64,000 nucleotides of DNA from Teredinibacter turnerae (GTDB lineage: Bacteria > Pseudomonadota > Gammaproteobacteria > Pseudomonadales > Cellvibrionaceae). The notes under the pieces were generated by a model. That model was not told the DNA's origin. It worked only from the letters and a program-made list of their open reading frames with translations, and ran no database searches. The position numbers were made by a program, and so were the translations under genes. Of this stretch, positions 8,666-16,193 are shown piece by piece. Each line of letters begins with the position of its first letter. The stretch's first letter is position 1. The stretch spans positions 3,720,001-3,784,000 of the forward strand of contig NZ_CP149817.1 of NCBI RefSeq assembly GCF_037935975.1, read 5' to 3'.

Positions 8666-9811
8666 GGAACCTCTGAATTTTACGCAAATTTTAGAGATTT
8701 AATTAAATTTTCAGTATTTTCCCCCAATAAGAAAAAAATCGCAGCATATCCTCGGTAATTTACCCTAAATTCAGGCCAAAACCTGAATTCAGGGCGCACT
8801 GCCCCTCAGGACAGCAAATACCGCTTGCATGTAACAAGGTTTGCGAACCCCGCCAACAAATATAAACGCTCCGTATTTTTCGCCAATCCGCGATAGCGGG
8901 TTTTACTGTAACCAAACTGCTGTTTAATAATGCGAAACGGATGTTCCACTTTCGCGCGTACACTCGCCTTGATTTTTTCAAGCTGTGCCGCTGCGCCGCT
9001 TAAGGTCTTTCGTTTTCCGGGGCGGCAGCCAACAAACCAGTCTATATCCAGGTTTTGTACCTCGTCCCGTTTTTCAATCCCGAGGTAACCCGCATCACCC
9101 CACATACGATTTTCGTTACCATGCAGTAATTGTCTGCCCAAATTTATATCGTGAACATTTGCCGGGGTAGTATCCATGCTATGGATTACACCAAACGCAT
9201 CGTCTACGCCAATGTGCATTTTCATTCCAAAATGCCATTCATTTCCCTTTTTGGTTTGGTGCATCTCGAGATCTCGCTGGCCGGATTCGTTTTTTGTCGA
9301 AGTCGGCGCGCTGATAATAGTGGCATCAACAATCGTGCCTTCCTTAAAGGAAAGGCCTTGTTTGGCTAGGTGTTTGTTTATTTTGGAAAACAGTTTCTTC
9401 CCGAGGTTATGTCTTTCGAGCAAGTGACGGAAATTTAAAATCGTTGTTTCGTCCGGAACAGTATCAATACTGATTCCGGCAAAGCGTCTCATGGATTCAA
9501 CTTCGTACAAGGTGTCCTCCATCGCAGGGTCGCTGAGATTATAAAACAGTTGCATGCAGTGAATGCGAAGCATGCTTGAAAGCGGGAACGGTTTTCGACC
9601 CCGCAGTGATTTTGAGTAGTAGCGGGCTATCGGCCTTTCGAGCTCACTCCAGGGGAGGAGCTTATCCATCTCAAGAAGGAATCTTTCCCTGCGGGTTTGT
9701 TTGCGTTTTGCCTGGCCTTCGGCATCTGAAAAGCTTAACAGGGACATAATATTTGCTCCGACTTGAGATGACCCGTATTATCGCAGATATTCGGTATTTT
9801 TCAGAGGTTCC
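8666..9811 (-). mobile_element. IS5-family insertion sequence, complete
   Basis: 1146 bp bounded by perfect 12-bp terminal inverted repeats (GGAACCTCTGAA at the left end, its reverse complement at the right), which continue imperfectly inward. TTAG occurs immediately outside both ends (8662-8665 and 9812-9815), a 4-bp target duplication of the YTAR type known for IS5-group elements. It contains one intact transposase gene. It lies between the membrane-protein gene and the 3' flank of the reverse-transcriptase locus. Confidence 0.92.
8806..9747 (-). CDS. IS5-family transposase (DDE)
   Basis: 313 residues, full length for the family. An N-terminal DUF772-type region (RYYSKSLRGRKPFPLSSMLRIHCMQ area) is followed by the DDE domain: first Asp in GTIVDATII, second Asp in MWGDAGYLG, and Glu in KVEHPFRIIK. 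Intact, with both element ends and a target duplication present, so the copy may still be active. Confidence 0.95.
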   Translation of the reverse strand: MSLLSFSDAEGQAKRKQTRRERFLLEMDKLLPWSELERPIARYYSKSLRGRKPFPLSSMLRIHCMQLFYNLSDPAMEDTLYEVESMRRFAGISIDTVPDETTILNFRHLLERHNLGKKLFSKINKHLAKQGLSFKEGTIVDATIISAPTSTKNESGQRDLEMHQTKKGNEWHFGMKMHIGVDDAFGVIHSMDTTPANVHDINLGRQLLHGNENRMWGDAGYLGIEKRDEVQNLDIDWFVGCRPGKRKTLSGAAAQLEKIKASVRAKVEHPFRIIKQQFGYSKTRYRGLAKNTERLYLLAGFANLVTCKRYLLS

Positions 9812-9899
9812 TTAGCAAATGAAAGTTCAGCACAATACTGGCAAGGCAAAAAGCAACGCATTGGAGGCTTTGGCTGATACCTCTTTACTCGTGACCCTT

Positions 9900-10144
9900 A
9901 CCCTTACGATAGGGCTGAATTGGAGCTATGCAAATTATTATACACTCCAAATCAAAGAGGGGTGGTGAGATGCTCAGAACGTCGAGTGTGTGCAATATAA
10001 ACATTGCTCTATTTGCGCAACTGCTCAACCACTTAAGAACAATTACACAAAAAGTTTGAACGCTAACTCAGTCGCTGCTTGGCTTCGCAGCGCCTGACAA
10101 AAGCGCTAGAGTTCGCTTTTGCATGCTCACCGCCAGTAAATGTA
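9900..10144 (-). ncRNA. Candidate DRT3 template ncRNA downstream of drt3b
   Basis: The stretch between the drt3b stop and the IS5 element has no gene but is structured. Read on the minus strand it begins with a long imperfect stem-loop at about 10112-10055 (outer arms GCGAACTC/GAGTTAGC, inner arms CGCTGC/GCAGCG). It then has a small hairpin GCAAT-GTTTAT-ATTGC at 10008-9993, followed at once by the tract CACACAC (9992-9986), and later a stem TTGGAG/CTCCAA (9950-9920). DRT3 systems are known to carry a structured ncRNA, and recent work describes an AC-repeat template copied by Drt3a. Position, structure and the AC tract fit. Ends are estimated; expression cannot be seen. Confidence 0.55.
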
Positions 10145-12097
10145 TCATGAGTAGGAACCAACTCTCAATTCTTTCTTTTCAATTAGGTTTAAAAGATCAA
10201 GCCTATTCCAATCTACAAACCAAGGATTCTGCGACATAAAAGTTAACTCTTTCTCAGCCTCCGCACTATTCAGTGCTCGCAATCCATTACTTTTCCTAAA
10301 GTCTTTTAGAATCGCTTTTCTGAATCCCGCATCTACGTGAGGGCAAGAAATCACATCCAACATAATATGGATAGACTCAGAATCATCTATTATTCTTGAC
10401 ATATGCAACTTCAAGCGCTCTAGCCGCACCATGATTTTCTCAGATATAACAGCGTATTCATCTCTACCCCCAATGTAAAATAGCAAAGATATTATTTCGT
10501 AGTATCCCAAATTCCTATCTCCAATCACCTGGCTACAAATAAAATCTGAAGGCAACAAGTACTCATCACCCAGCTCTCGCAAAGCAATTAGCACATTAAT
10601 TTTTTCAAGAGAAACGTGATTATCAACATAACTGGGCGAGGCGACTTCCGGAGATTTCAAAAAGGCAACCCCGCCTTCGTACATTCTTTGAAAAATCATT
10701 TCCGAGAAATCTGGAAATTCCCTTTTGAAGAATCTAGACACAAGAACAACAAATTTCAATAGGTCAAATGAAGAGCCAACCAGAGGAAATACTGAATAGA
10801 AATAAAATACGATCTGAGAAAAAACATCAAAACACCGCAAATACAAAGCACCTTCACGCCCTCCACACTCGTCATTAAAATCTTCTATCAGCAGGGCTGA
10901 ACGTCTAAAAATAGCAGAAATAATGTAAGAAGACGCCACCTCATACCCCAGATCAGCCTTAGCAAGTATAGACTTCACTCTACCGACAAAATCAACATAT
11001 AACCGATGGCGATACCGAACATAAACAGGCGCTAGACCTCCATCATTTTTTTGAGTCATTATTTTTACAAAAAAATCGTTTAACAAATCAGATAATGATT
11101 TCATCGCGGACGACCTTGAAGTTAAAAAAGGCCGCTCCATACGATTAGTTTTTGATTCGTTCACGAACAAATTATAATTCATTAACTCATCAATATAATG
11201 CCCCTCAATCTCATCACGCGCCCCCTCATCATTACAAAAAATATAAAAATCATCGACATATCTTCTAATTACGTAGTCCACACCCAGTTTGAGACTTTGA
11301 CGCTCCAATCTACGCACGACAGCTTTATCAACGCCTTCCATAAGAACTTCCGCAAACACTCTGGATATTTCGGGGCCGACGGGGATTCCGTTTGTTTCGC
11401 CATGATTAGAATTTTGCATTAGCCGGTCAAAATCACCAGAAAAGTAGCTAGCCCGATTTAGATCTTTAGAGAATTCTTTTCCATGTGTGGACCAACTTAA
11501 ACTGTGGGTATAGATCGACGAAAAAAAAGCACTAACATCTATCATTAATAGATACCGATAGCGTTTCTCAAGCTTTAACAACTCAAAAGAATTCCAAAAC
11601 TTGTGCAACCGAGTGTAACCTCTGTAAGAAAAATACGAGATAGCGTACTTTTTGTACAACTCTTCACCGCTTATCAAAATCGAATTGTCACGATATTTAT
11701 CCGGAAGAAAAACTGGAGAATCCACGTAGTAGATGTCGCCCACTTTTGTCGGTGAGCGAATTGATGTTTTCGACCTTCGACAATAATATGCAATGATATT
11801 ATCGTATTCTTTTAAAAATTTTGCGTAAGCAACCTGCGATGCTGGGTGAACTAAAAACAATTCCCGAAGCCCACCACCCTCCTTGTTTACTTTATATTTG
11901 TAGGGTTTGGTTCGCTTCTTAAAACCGAGGATTTTATCCACTATATCGTAAAATTCAAACGAATCGTTTTCTAATTTTTTAGCATGTTCATACAACCCAA
12001 CCCCACAAGTAATAATCGGCATCTCATAAGGCGTAACATCTGTTAATAATGCCCGAAGATAATCCTTTCTGTCCGCTTTTACTTGAACTCTAGACAT
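10145..12097 (-). CDS. drt3b: Antiviral reverse transcriptase Drt3b (UG8-like)
   Basis: 650 residues. A reverse-transcriptase core is evident: motif A LLMIDVSAFFSSIYTHSL with Asp187, motif B-like GIPVGPEISRVFAEVLM (about 237-253), and catalytic YVDD at 280-283 within RRYVDDFYIFCND. About 300 residues of helical C-terminal region follow with no recognised domain. The length and the pairing with a shorter upstream RT match DRT3, which combines UG3 (Drt3a) and UG8 (Drt3b) reverse transcriptases with an ncRNA for phage defence. It overlaps the upstream drt3a gene by eight bases, implying translational coupling. AT-rich like the rest of the island. The a/b assignment is from size and order; a profile search would settle it. 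Confidence 0.82.
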   Translation of the reverse strand: MSRVQVKADRKDYLRALLTDVTPYEMPIITCGVGLYEHAKKLENDSFEFYDIVDKILGFKKRTKPYKYKVNKEGGGLRELFLVHPASQVAYAKFLKEYDNIIAYYCRRSKTSIRSPTKVGDIYYVDSPVFLPDKYRDNSILISGEELYKKYAISYFSYRGYTRLHKFWNSFELLKLEKRYRYLLMIDVSAFFSSIYTHSLSWSTHGKEFSKDLNRASYFSGDFDRLMQNSNHGETNGIPVGPEISRVFAEVLMEGVDKAVVRRLERQSLKLGVDYVIRRYVDDFYIFCNDEGARDEIEGHYIDELMNYNLFVNESKTNRMERPFLTSRSSAMKSLSDLLNDFFVKIMTQKNDGGLAPVYVRYRHRLYVDFVGRVKSILAKADLGYEVASSYIISAIFRRSALLIEDFNDECGGREGALYLRCFDVFSQIVFYFYSVFPLVGSSFDLLKFVVLVSRFFKREFPDFSEMIFQRMYEGGVAFLKSPEVASPSYVDNHVSLEKINVLIALRELGDEYLLPSDFICSQVIGDRNLGYYEIISLLFYIGGRDEYAVISEKIMVRLERLKLHMSRIIDDSESIHIMLDVISCPHVDAGFRKAILKDFRKSNGLRALNSAEAEKELTFMSQNPWFVDWNRLDLLNLIEKKELRVGSYS

Positions 12098-13325
12098 TTA
12101 CCCAGCATCTCTTAATACTACGATAGTCAGCCGAACTAAAGTGGTATTTAATCCGAGAGGCAAACCCCCTACAAAAGGAATAGGACAAGAGCTTACGCCT
12201 TTGCTCCCGAGTAATTAATTCCATTATCCCTGCTGATAACTTTCCACCACCTCCAAGAAGCATAGCCTTAAAATATAAATCAAGCTCTCTTAAGCGATCC
12301 TCCACATTCACCCGTTTGTAATTATAAAAAATACCAGCCATCCGTATCCGATCTTGATCGGGATCATATATTGCGTAGTTACTGGTTAAATATCGAATCC
12401 GCATATCTAACAATTCAAAATTACTATTTTTGTTGAAACTTAATAATGAAAGAGCTATTTTCGTTTTAATTCGCTTAGACTTCGATTCACAAATATCAAC
12501 CAAAACCCCTCTTGCACAATGTTCTTGAGCTGGATTTTTTATCGTCAATTCGTAACCGAGAAAATTAAAACAGTGCCTTATTTTTCCAAAATCATTTTTT
12601 TTAGGCTGGCGTAAAATACACCCGATATCAGTCTTGCAATCATTAAATTTAAGCTCTCCAGGAAGCTTATCGCCCAACCAGCTAACAAAATCTTTCGGGT
12701 TTTCTGTGCCGTCCGTAATAACTATGAGATCATCAACATAGCGATTATAAAAAAATACCTTTTCACTCGCCAAAACTGCAGCATCAAAATCACGAATGAA
12801 AAGCTCCGACAAGGTCGCACTTAGAGAGATCCCTCTGGGCAATCCTACAATTCTTTTATTCGATAGCTCACAAAAAAAAGATTTAACTAACCGAGCGGTT
12901 GAGCGAGAAACTGATGTATCACGATATAACCGTGAAATTAGGATTTCGGGAGATACAGACTCGTAAAAGCTTTGAATATCTAGCTTGTAAATACGATAAT
13001 TTATGTCTGACTTTAAGAAACCGATCAAATCCCCAACTATGATATCTCTGCTAGCTTGCTTCACCCAAGTTAACCTACGAATATTATTCGATATTTTCCT
13101 TATCACAAGTTGTTGAGGTAACGATTCAACCACCCAAACAGCTTTTCCCTTTCTAAATTCTTGCCGGAGGCTCATGCAAGCCTCAAAACCGTCCACTGAA
13201 ATTTCCACTGCCTTTTGGACTTGATCAACCAACCAAGCATTCAAGTCCTCCTTTCTAGCCGCCTGAAAGTCCTTAGATTTTAACTCTCCCCTCAAGCTAA
13301 TCGCAGAAAAAGCACTGTTATACAT
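12090..13325 (-). CDS. drt3a: Antiviral reverse transcriptase Drt3a (UG3-like)
   Basis: 411 residues. RT motifs: motif A YKLDIQSFYESVS (Asp116), motif B GLPRGISLSATLSELFIRDFD (about 161-181), catalytic YVDD at 196-199, and the primer-grip-like HCFNFLGYEL near 268-277. No maturase, endonuclease or integrase domain, and no group II intron or retron RNA context, so this is an unknown-group defence RT rather than an intron protein. It is the first gene of the pair and overlaps drt3b by eight bases. In DRT3 the smaller RT is Drt3a, reported to copy the AC-repeat of the ncRNA; a matching candidate lies past drt3b. Confidence 0.82.
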   Translation of the reverse strand: MYNSAFSAISLRGELKSKDFQAARKEDLNAWLVDQVQKAVEISVDGFEACMSLRQEFRKGKAVWVVESLPQQLVIRKISNNIRRLTWVKQASRDIIVGDLIGFLKSDINYRIYKLDIQSFYESVSPEILISRLYRDTSVSRSTARLVKSFFCELSNKRIVGLPRGISLSATLSELFIRDFDAAVLASEKVFFYNRYVDDLIVITDGTENPKDFVSWLGDKLPGELKFNDCKTDIGCILRQPKKNDFGKIRHCFNFLGYELTIKNPAQEHCARGVLVDICESKSKRIKTKIALSLLSFNKNSNFELLDMRIRYLTSNYAIYDPDQDRIRMAGIFYNYKRVNVEDRLRELDLYFKAMLLGGGGKLSAGIMELITREQRRKLLSYSFCRGFASRIKYHFSSADYRSIKRCWVNV

Positions 13326-14192
13326 CCCTGCCGCCCCCTGTTTGATAAATCAAGTTAACCACACAACAGTAAAAAGATACCATATCTGAAAATTTCTACG
13401 CTTAACATGACAGCTGAACTCAATAAGGACTCAAATTACGATACCAAAAGCCCGCGCATAATACCGGCACCTTAGTTAAAAACAGCACTAAAAACTTAAT
13501 GGGATCCGGATTTAACTCGGTAATTCGCACCTTGGGCTGCGCCCCCCTAATGGACGACCAAATTTGAACTTAGCTGCAGATATTGCCGTGCGATTTTCCA
13601 TAGAAGCACATATAGCCAAGTCAACACATACAACTGCTTTCTGCGTGCATTTGGCTGGCTCAACAGAGAGGTCTATCAGAGGACAATTGGATAAATAGAT
13701 ACCATAACAGTGCCAAGCATTGCACTGGTACTTTTGGTTAGCGAAAGTAGGGGCCAGCGCCTCGTGGTGAGTTGGGGTTATGTTCTCCCCCTTATCGTAT
13801 CTGAACTCCATTCAAGCACATCCGATTTGCCTTACGAATTCTGGGAGTTTATGGGGGGAGTTGGAAGCTTGTCAAATATTGATCACTGGCATTCATAGTC
13901 ACCTGTTACTGCCGCCCCTTTACTGGAGTCGAGTCCGCGGCGTTGCCAATGTAGCAAGACCCAACATTGAACCACCCAGGGAACGTCTTACGCCAAAACA
14001 CGCTTCAAATTTGGACTTAATATGGACTAAATTGCGGGTACAACAAAGCTAAGCCAAGTAGAGGGGCTCCAAGCTCAAGATTTAACAGCGTTTTTGTTCG
14101 CCCAGACCACCGCCAACTTTCGGAGCTAGAGACGTCGCAAAACCCAAAAAAGTACATCAAAGAACATTTTTTGGTCACCGCAGTCTAGACCT
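13326..14192. other. Intergenic stretch upstream of drt3a
   Basis: About 870 bases without a recognised gene. It should contain the drt3a promoter on the minus strand, but I cannot place it. Several frames of 60-100 codons run through it; none has a domain or a convincing ribosome site. A short GC hairpin (TTGGGCTGCGCCC near 13530) resembles hairpins found elsewhere in the window. Confidence 0.45.
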
Positions 14193-14249
14193 ACCTACAA
14201 AATAGGTATATAAACCTACTTTGTAGGTTATATTACCTTAATCTTAGGT
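14193..14249 (+). promoter_or_regulatory. Multi-palindrome operator/promoter of the winged-helix gene
   Basis: Three successive inverted repeats share ACCTA/TAGGT half-sites: ACCTA-CAAAA-TAGGT (14193-14207), the perfect 17-bp AACCTACTTTGTAGGTT (14213-14229), and a weaker ACCTTAATCTTAGGT (14235-14249). They lie directly upstream of a gene for a small winged-helix protein starting at 14256, as expected for autoregulation. AT-rich hexamers between the repeats could form the promoter. Confidence 0.7.
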
Positions 14250-14255
14250 TTTATT

Positions 14256-14585
14256 ATGATTGAAGCGATTGTTGGCTCTACTAGTGCAGAGCGTGTGCTC
14301 ATGTTTATCACCGCTCGCGAATCCGGGTATGCGGCAGAAATTGCAAAAACTTTTTCTACCGATATAAGCCCTATTCAAAAACAACTGGACCGCCTTGAGC
14401 GAGATGGCCTGCTCATCAATGAGAAAATAGGCAGAACGAGGTTGTACAAATACAACCCGCGGTACCCTTTTGTACCAGAGCTAAAGGCACTGATTGATAA
14501 GGCGCTAGCGATGGCGCCGGAGGCGATTCAAGACACTCTGCTTTACGACCGTCGCAGGCCACGTAAGAAGGATAAACCCTTATGA
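14256..14585 (+). CDS. Winged-helix (ArsR-like) regulator, probable antitoxin partner
   Basis: 109 residues. Residues about 10-70 form a winged helix-turn-helix (AEIAKTFSTDISPIQKQLDRLERDGLLINEKIGRTRLYKYNP) typical of ArsR/MarR-like folds, followed by a helix and a strongly basic tail (DRRRPRKKDKPL). No metal-binding cysteines, so a metal sensor is unlikely. It overlaps the downstream nucleotidyltransferase gene by an ATGA junction and sits behind three palindromes with a common half-site. The pair looks like a toxin-antitoxin or abortive-infection unit in which this protein represses its own operon; that role is inference. Confidence 0.78.
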   Translation: MIEAIVGSTSAERVLMFITARESGYAAEIAKTFSTDISPIQKQLDRLERDGLLINEKIGRTRLYKYNPRYPFVPELKALIDKALAMAPEAIQDTLLYDRRRPRKKDKPL

Positions 14586-15133
14586 AATCACTAAAAGGGT
14601 TTTCCCGTTTGGAATTAGCGTCAATCATTGCCGAAGAACTTAGAAGTAAGGGTATCGACGTTGTTCTTTCGGGTGGCTCGTGCGTTTCTATCTATTCTTC
14701 CGAAAAATATGTTTCCAAAGATTTGGACTTTATAGATATCAGCTTGAAATCCAACCGGCAAATAGCAGCGGCTATTCGTTCCTTGGGGTTTGAAAATCGG
14801 CCTAAAAACAGTCGCCACTTTGTTCACCCAGACACTAAATTAACGGTGGAATTTCCCGCTGCGCCACTCACTGTTGGCGATGAATTCATACCAGCAAACG
14901 CCGTACATTCCATTAGCACAGAGCAAGGCACCTTAAAGTTGCTTACCCCAACCGATTGTGTAAAGGACCGCCTGGCAAACTACTACTACTTCCGCGATAA
15001 CCAATGTTTTGACCAAGCGATATTAGTGGCGAAATCTCACCCTATCGATCTTGACTCTATTGAAGTATGGCACGCAAATGAAAAGCAGCAAAAGGGGTAT
15101 CAAGAATTCCTGAAGCGGTTGCGAACCAGCTAG
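14582..15133 (+). CDS. Nucleotidyltransferase-fold protein (AbiEii/DUF6036-like)
   Basis: 183 residues. The nucleotidyltransferase signature is visible as LSGGSCVSIYSS (about 29-40) followed by SKDLDFID, giving candidate metal-binding Asp47 and Asp49. The rest matches the small AbiEii/DUF6036-type NTases that modify tRNA or other targets in toxin-antitoxin systems. Translationally coupled (ATGA) to the winged-helix gene before it. Predicted as the toxin or effector of the pair; the target cannot be read from the sequence. Confidence 0.75.
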   Translation: MKSLKGFSRLELASIIAEELRSKGIDVVLSGGSCVSIYSSEKYVSKDLDFIDISLKSNRQIAAAIRSLGFENRPKNSRHFVHPDTKLTVEFPAAPLTVGDEFIPANAVHSISTEQGTLKLLTPTDCVKDRLANYYYFRDNQCFDQAILVAKSHPIDLDSIEVWHANEKQQKGYQEFLKRLRTS

Positions 15134-15169
15134 GGCCCACCAGGGATTTATACGTGACCTTTTAACCAC

Positions 15170-15300
15170 ATTTGGCAGCGGACCCAGGCGGGTTGTTGTG
15201 GCCGGAATGGACTCGGTGCTTTGCACCTCGGGCTGCGCCCGCCCTCCGGGCGCCCAAATTTGCCTTTGGCAAATTAGTGAACCGAGGTCTAAGAACAACG
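15170..15300. repeat. Cluster of short GC-rich hairpins
   Basis: Successive perfect or near-perfect palindromes: GGGCTGCGCCC, GCCCTCCGGGC and AAATTTGCCTTTGGCAAATT. They resemble the variable-stem hairpins that make up the larger arrays at 38-42 kb, but lack the GTTCC linker. Confidence 0.5.
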
Positions 15301-15321
15301 TCCGTCACTTCAACCGGCAAA

Positions 15322-15357
15322 CAAAAAAAGGCCACCCAATGGGTGGCCTTTTTTTGT
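15322..15357 (-). terminator. Bidirectional intrinsic terminator after tRNA-Pro
   Basis: Stem GGCCACCC/GGGTGGCC with loop AAT, flanked by A run on the left and T run on the right, so it can act on both strands. It lies just past the 3' end of tRNA-Pro on the minus strand. Confidence 0.85.
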
Positions 15358-15362
15358 TTGAT

Positions 15363-15439
15363 TGGTCGGAGTGGCCGGATTTGAACCGACGACCACCACA
15401 CCCCCAGTGTGGTGCGCTACCAGGCTGCGCTACACTCCG
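15363..15439 (-). tRNA. tRNA-Pro (GGG)
   Basis: A cloverleaf folds on the minus strand: acceptor CGGAGTG/CACTCCG, D arm AGCGCAGCCTGGTAGCGC, anticodon stem CCACA/TGTGG enclosing CTGGGGG (anticodon GGG), T arm GTCGGTTCAAATCCGGC. The discriminator A and CCA end are encoded. Its 3' end faces the accessory island at 6.7-15.1 kb. Confidence 0.95.
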
Positions 15440-15532
15440 AATTCGCTGCGTACAATGGCAGGCGAGGCGCACATCATACGGATTACAGGGCTTTATGCAA
15501 GCCCCTTTTTTTGCTGTATTTTGGCGGCTTGA

Positions 15533-15886
15533 TTAGCTTTTGAGCATCGCCAAAACGGCTTCCAGCTCTCTGATCATATCCTGTACAACATCGCCCAGAA
15601 CAAGCTCTTCTGGCTTGCCGTCAGTGGTCATTTGCTGGCGCGCACCGCCGATGGTAAAGCCTTGATCGTAGAGCAGGGAGCGGATTTGGCGGATGGTAAG
15701 TACATCGGACCGCTGATAGTACCGGCGGTTGCCGCGGCGTTTAACCGGTTTGAGTTGCGGAAACTCCTGTTCCCAATAACGAAGAACGTGCGGTTTTACC
15801 GCACACAACTCGCTGACTTCTCCAATGGTGAAGTAGCGCTTGCCAGGGATTACGGGTAATTCGTCGTTATTACTCGGTTCCAGCAT
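15533..15886 (-). CDS. MerR-family transcriptional regulator
   Basis: 117 residues. An N-terminal MerR helix-turn-helix is clear: [45 protein letters not shown] (about 18-62), followed by a helical dimerisation segment. No cysteine-based effector site. This short MerR gene directly following ihfA, before tRNA-Pro, is a conserved arrangement in many gammaproteobacteria. It overlaps the end of ihfA by about 17 bases. Confidence 0.9.
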   Translation of the reverse strand: MLEPSNNDELPVIPGKRYFTIGEVSELCAVKPHVLRYWEQEFPQLKPVKRRGNRRYYQRSDVLTIRQIRSLLYDQGFTIGGARQQMTTDGKPEELVLGDVVQDMIRELEAVLAMLKS

Positions 15887-16193
15887 ACGCTTCGACTCGT
15901 GCCTTTAATTTTTGTCCTGGCCGAAATGTTACCACTCTTCGCGCGGTGATAGGGATCTCTTCCCCGGTTTTGGGATTTCTGCCCGGACGCTGTTTCTTGT
16001 CGCGCAAATCAAAGTTTCCGAAGCCGCTCAGCTTCACTTGCTCGTTGTTTTCGAGCGCGTTGCGAATCTCTTCGAAGAAGTACTCTACCAGTTCTTTGGC
16101 TTCACGCTTGTTGAAGCCAAGTTCCTCGTAGAGGTTTTCTGCCAAATCCGCTTTGGTTAACGATTCTTTTGAGCCATTATCGGAGGCTTGCAT
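15870..16193 (-). CDS. ihfA: Integration host factor subunit alpha
   Basis: About 107 residues from the ATG at 16193. The HU/IHF fold is unmistakable: [33 protein letters not shown], then [14 protein letters not shown] and the DNA-contacting arm [23 protein letters not shown]-alpha and beta bend DNA for replication, recombination and transcription. I choose this ATG because GGGG lies about eight bases ahead; in-frame ATGs at 16202 and 16217 are possible. The start overlaps the end of pheT, as is common for pheT-ihfA. Confidence 0.95.
   Translation of the reverse strand: MQASDNGSKESLTKADLAENLYEELGFNKREAKELVEYFFEEIRNALENNEQVKLSGFGNFDLRDKKQRPGRNPKTGEEIPITARRVVTFRPGQKLKARVEAYAGTE

Noticed and set aside
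10055-10112. Integron attC-like folded site
   Set aside because: Arms GCGAACTC/GAGTTAGC and an inner stem look a little like attC, but the GTTRRRY core is not matched, there is no integron integrase or second site, and the place fits the DRT3 ncRNA better.
12090-13325. Group II intron maturase
   Set aside because: No maturase or endonuclease domain, no intron RNA domains V/VI nearby, and a second RT gene overlaps it, as in DRT3.
13512-14052. Small genes upstream of drt3a
   Set aside because: Frames of 60-100 codons on both strands overlap each other and lack starts or domains.
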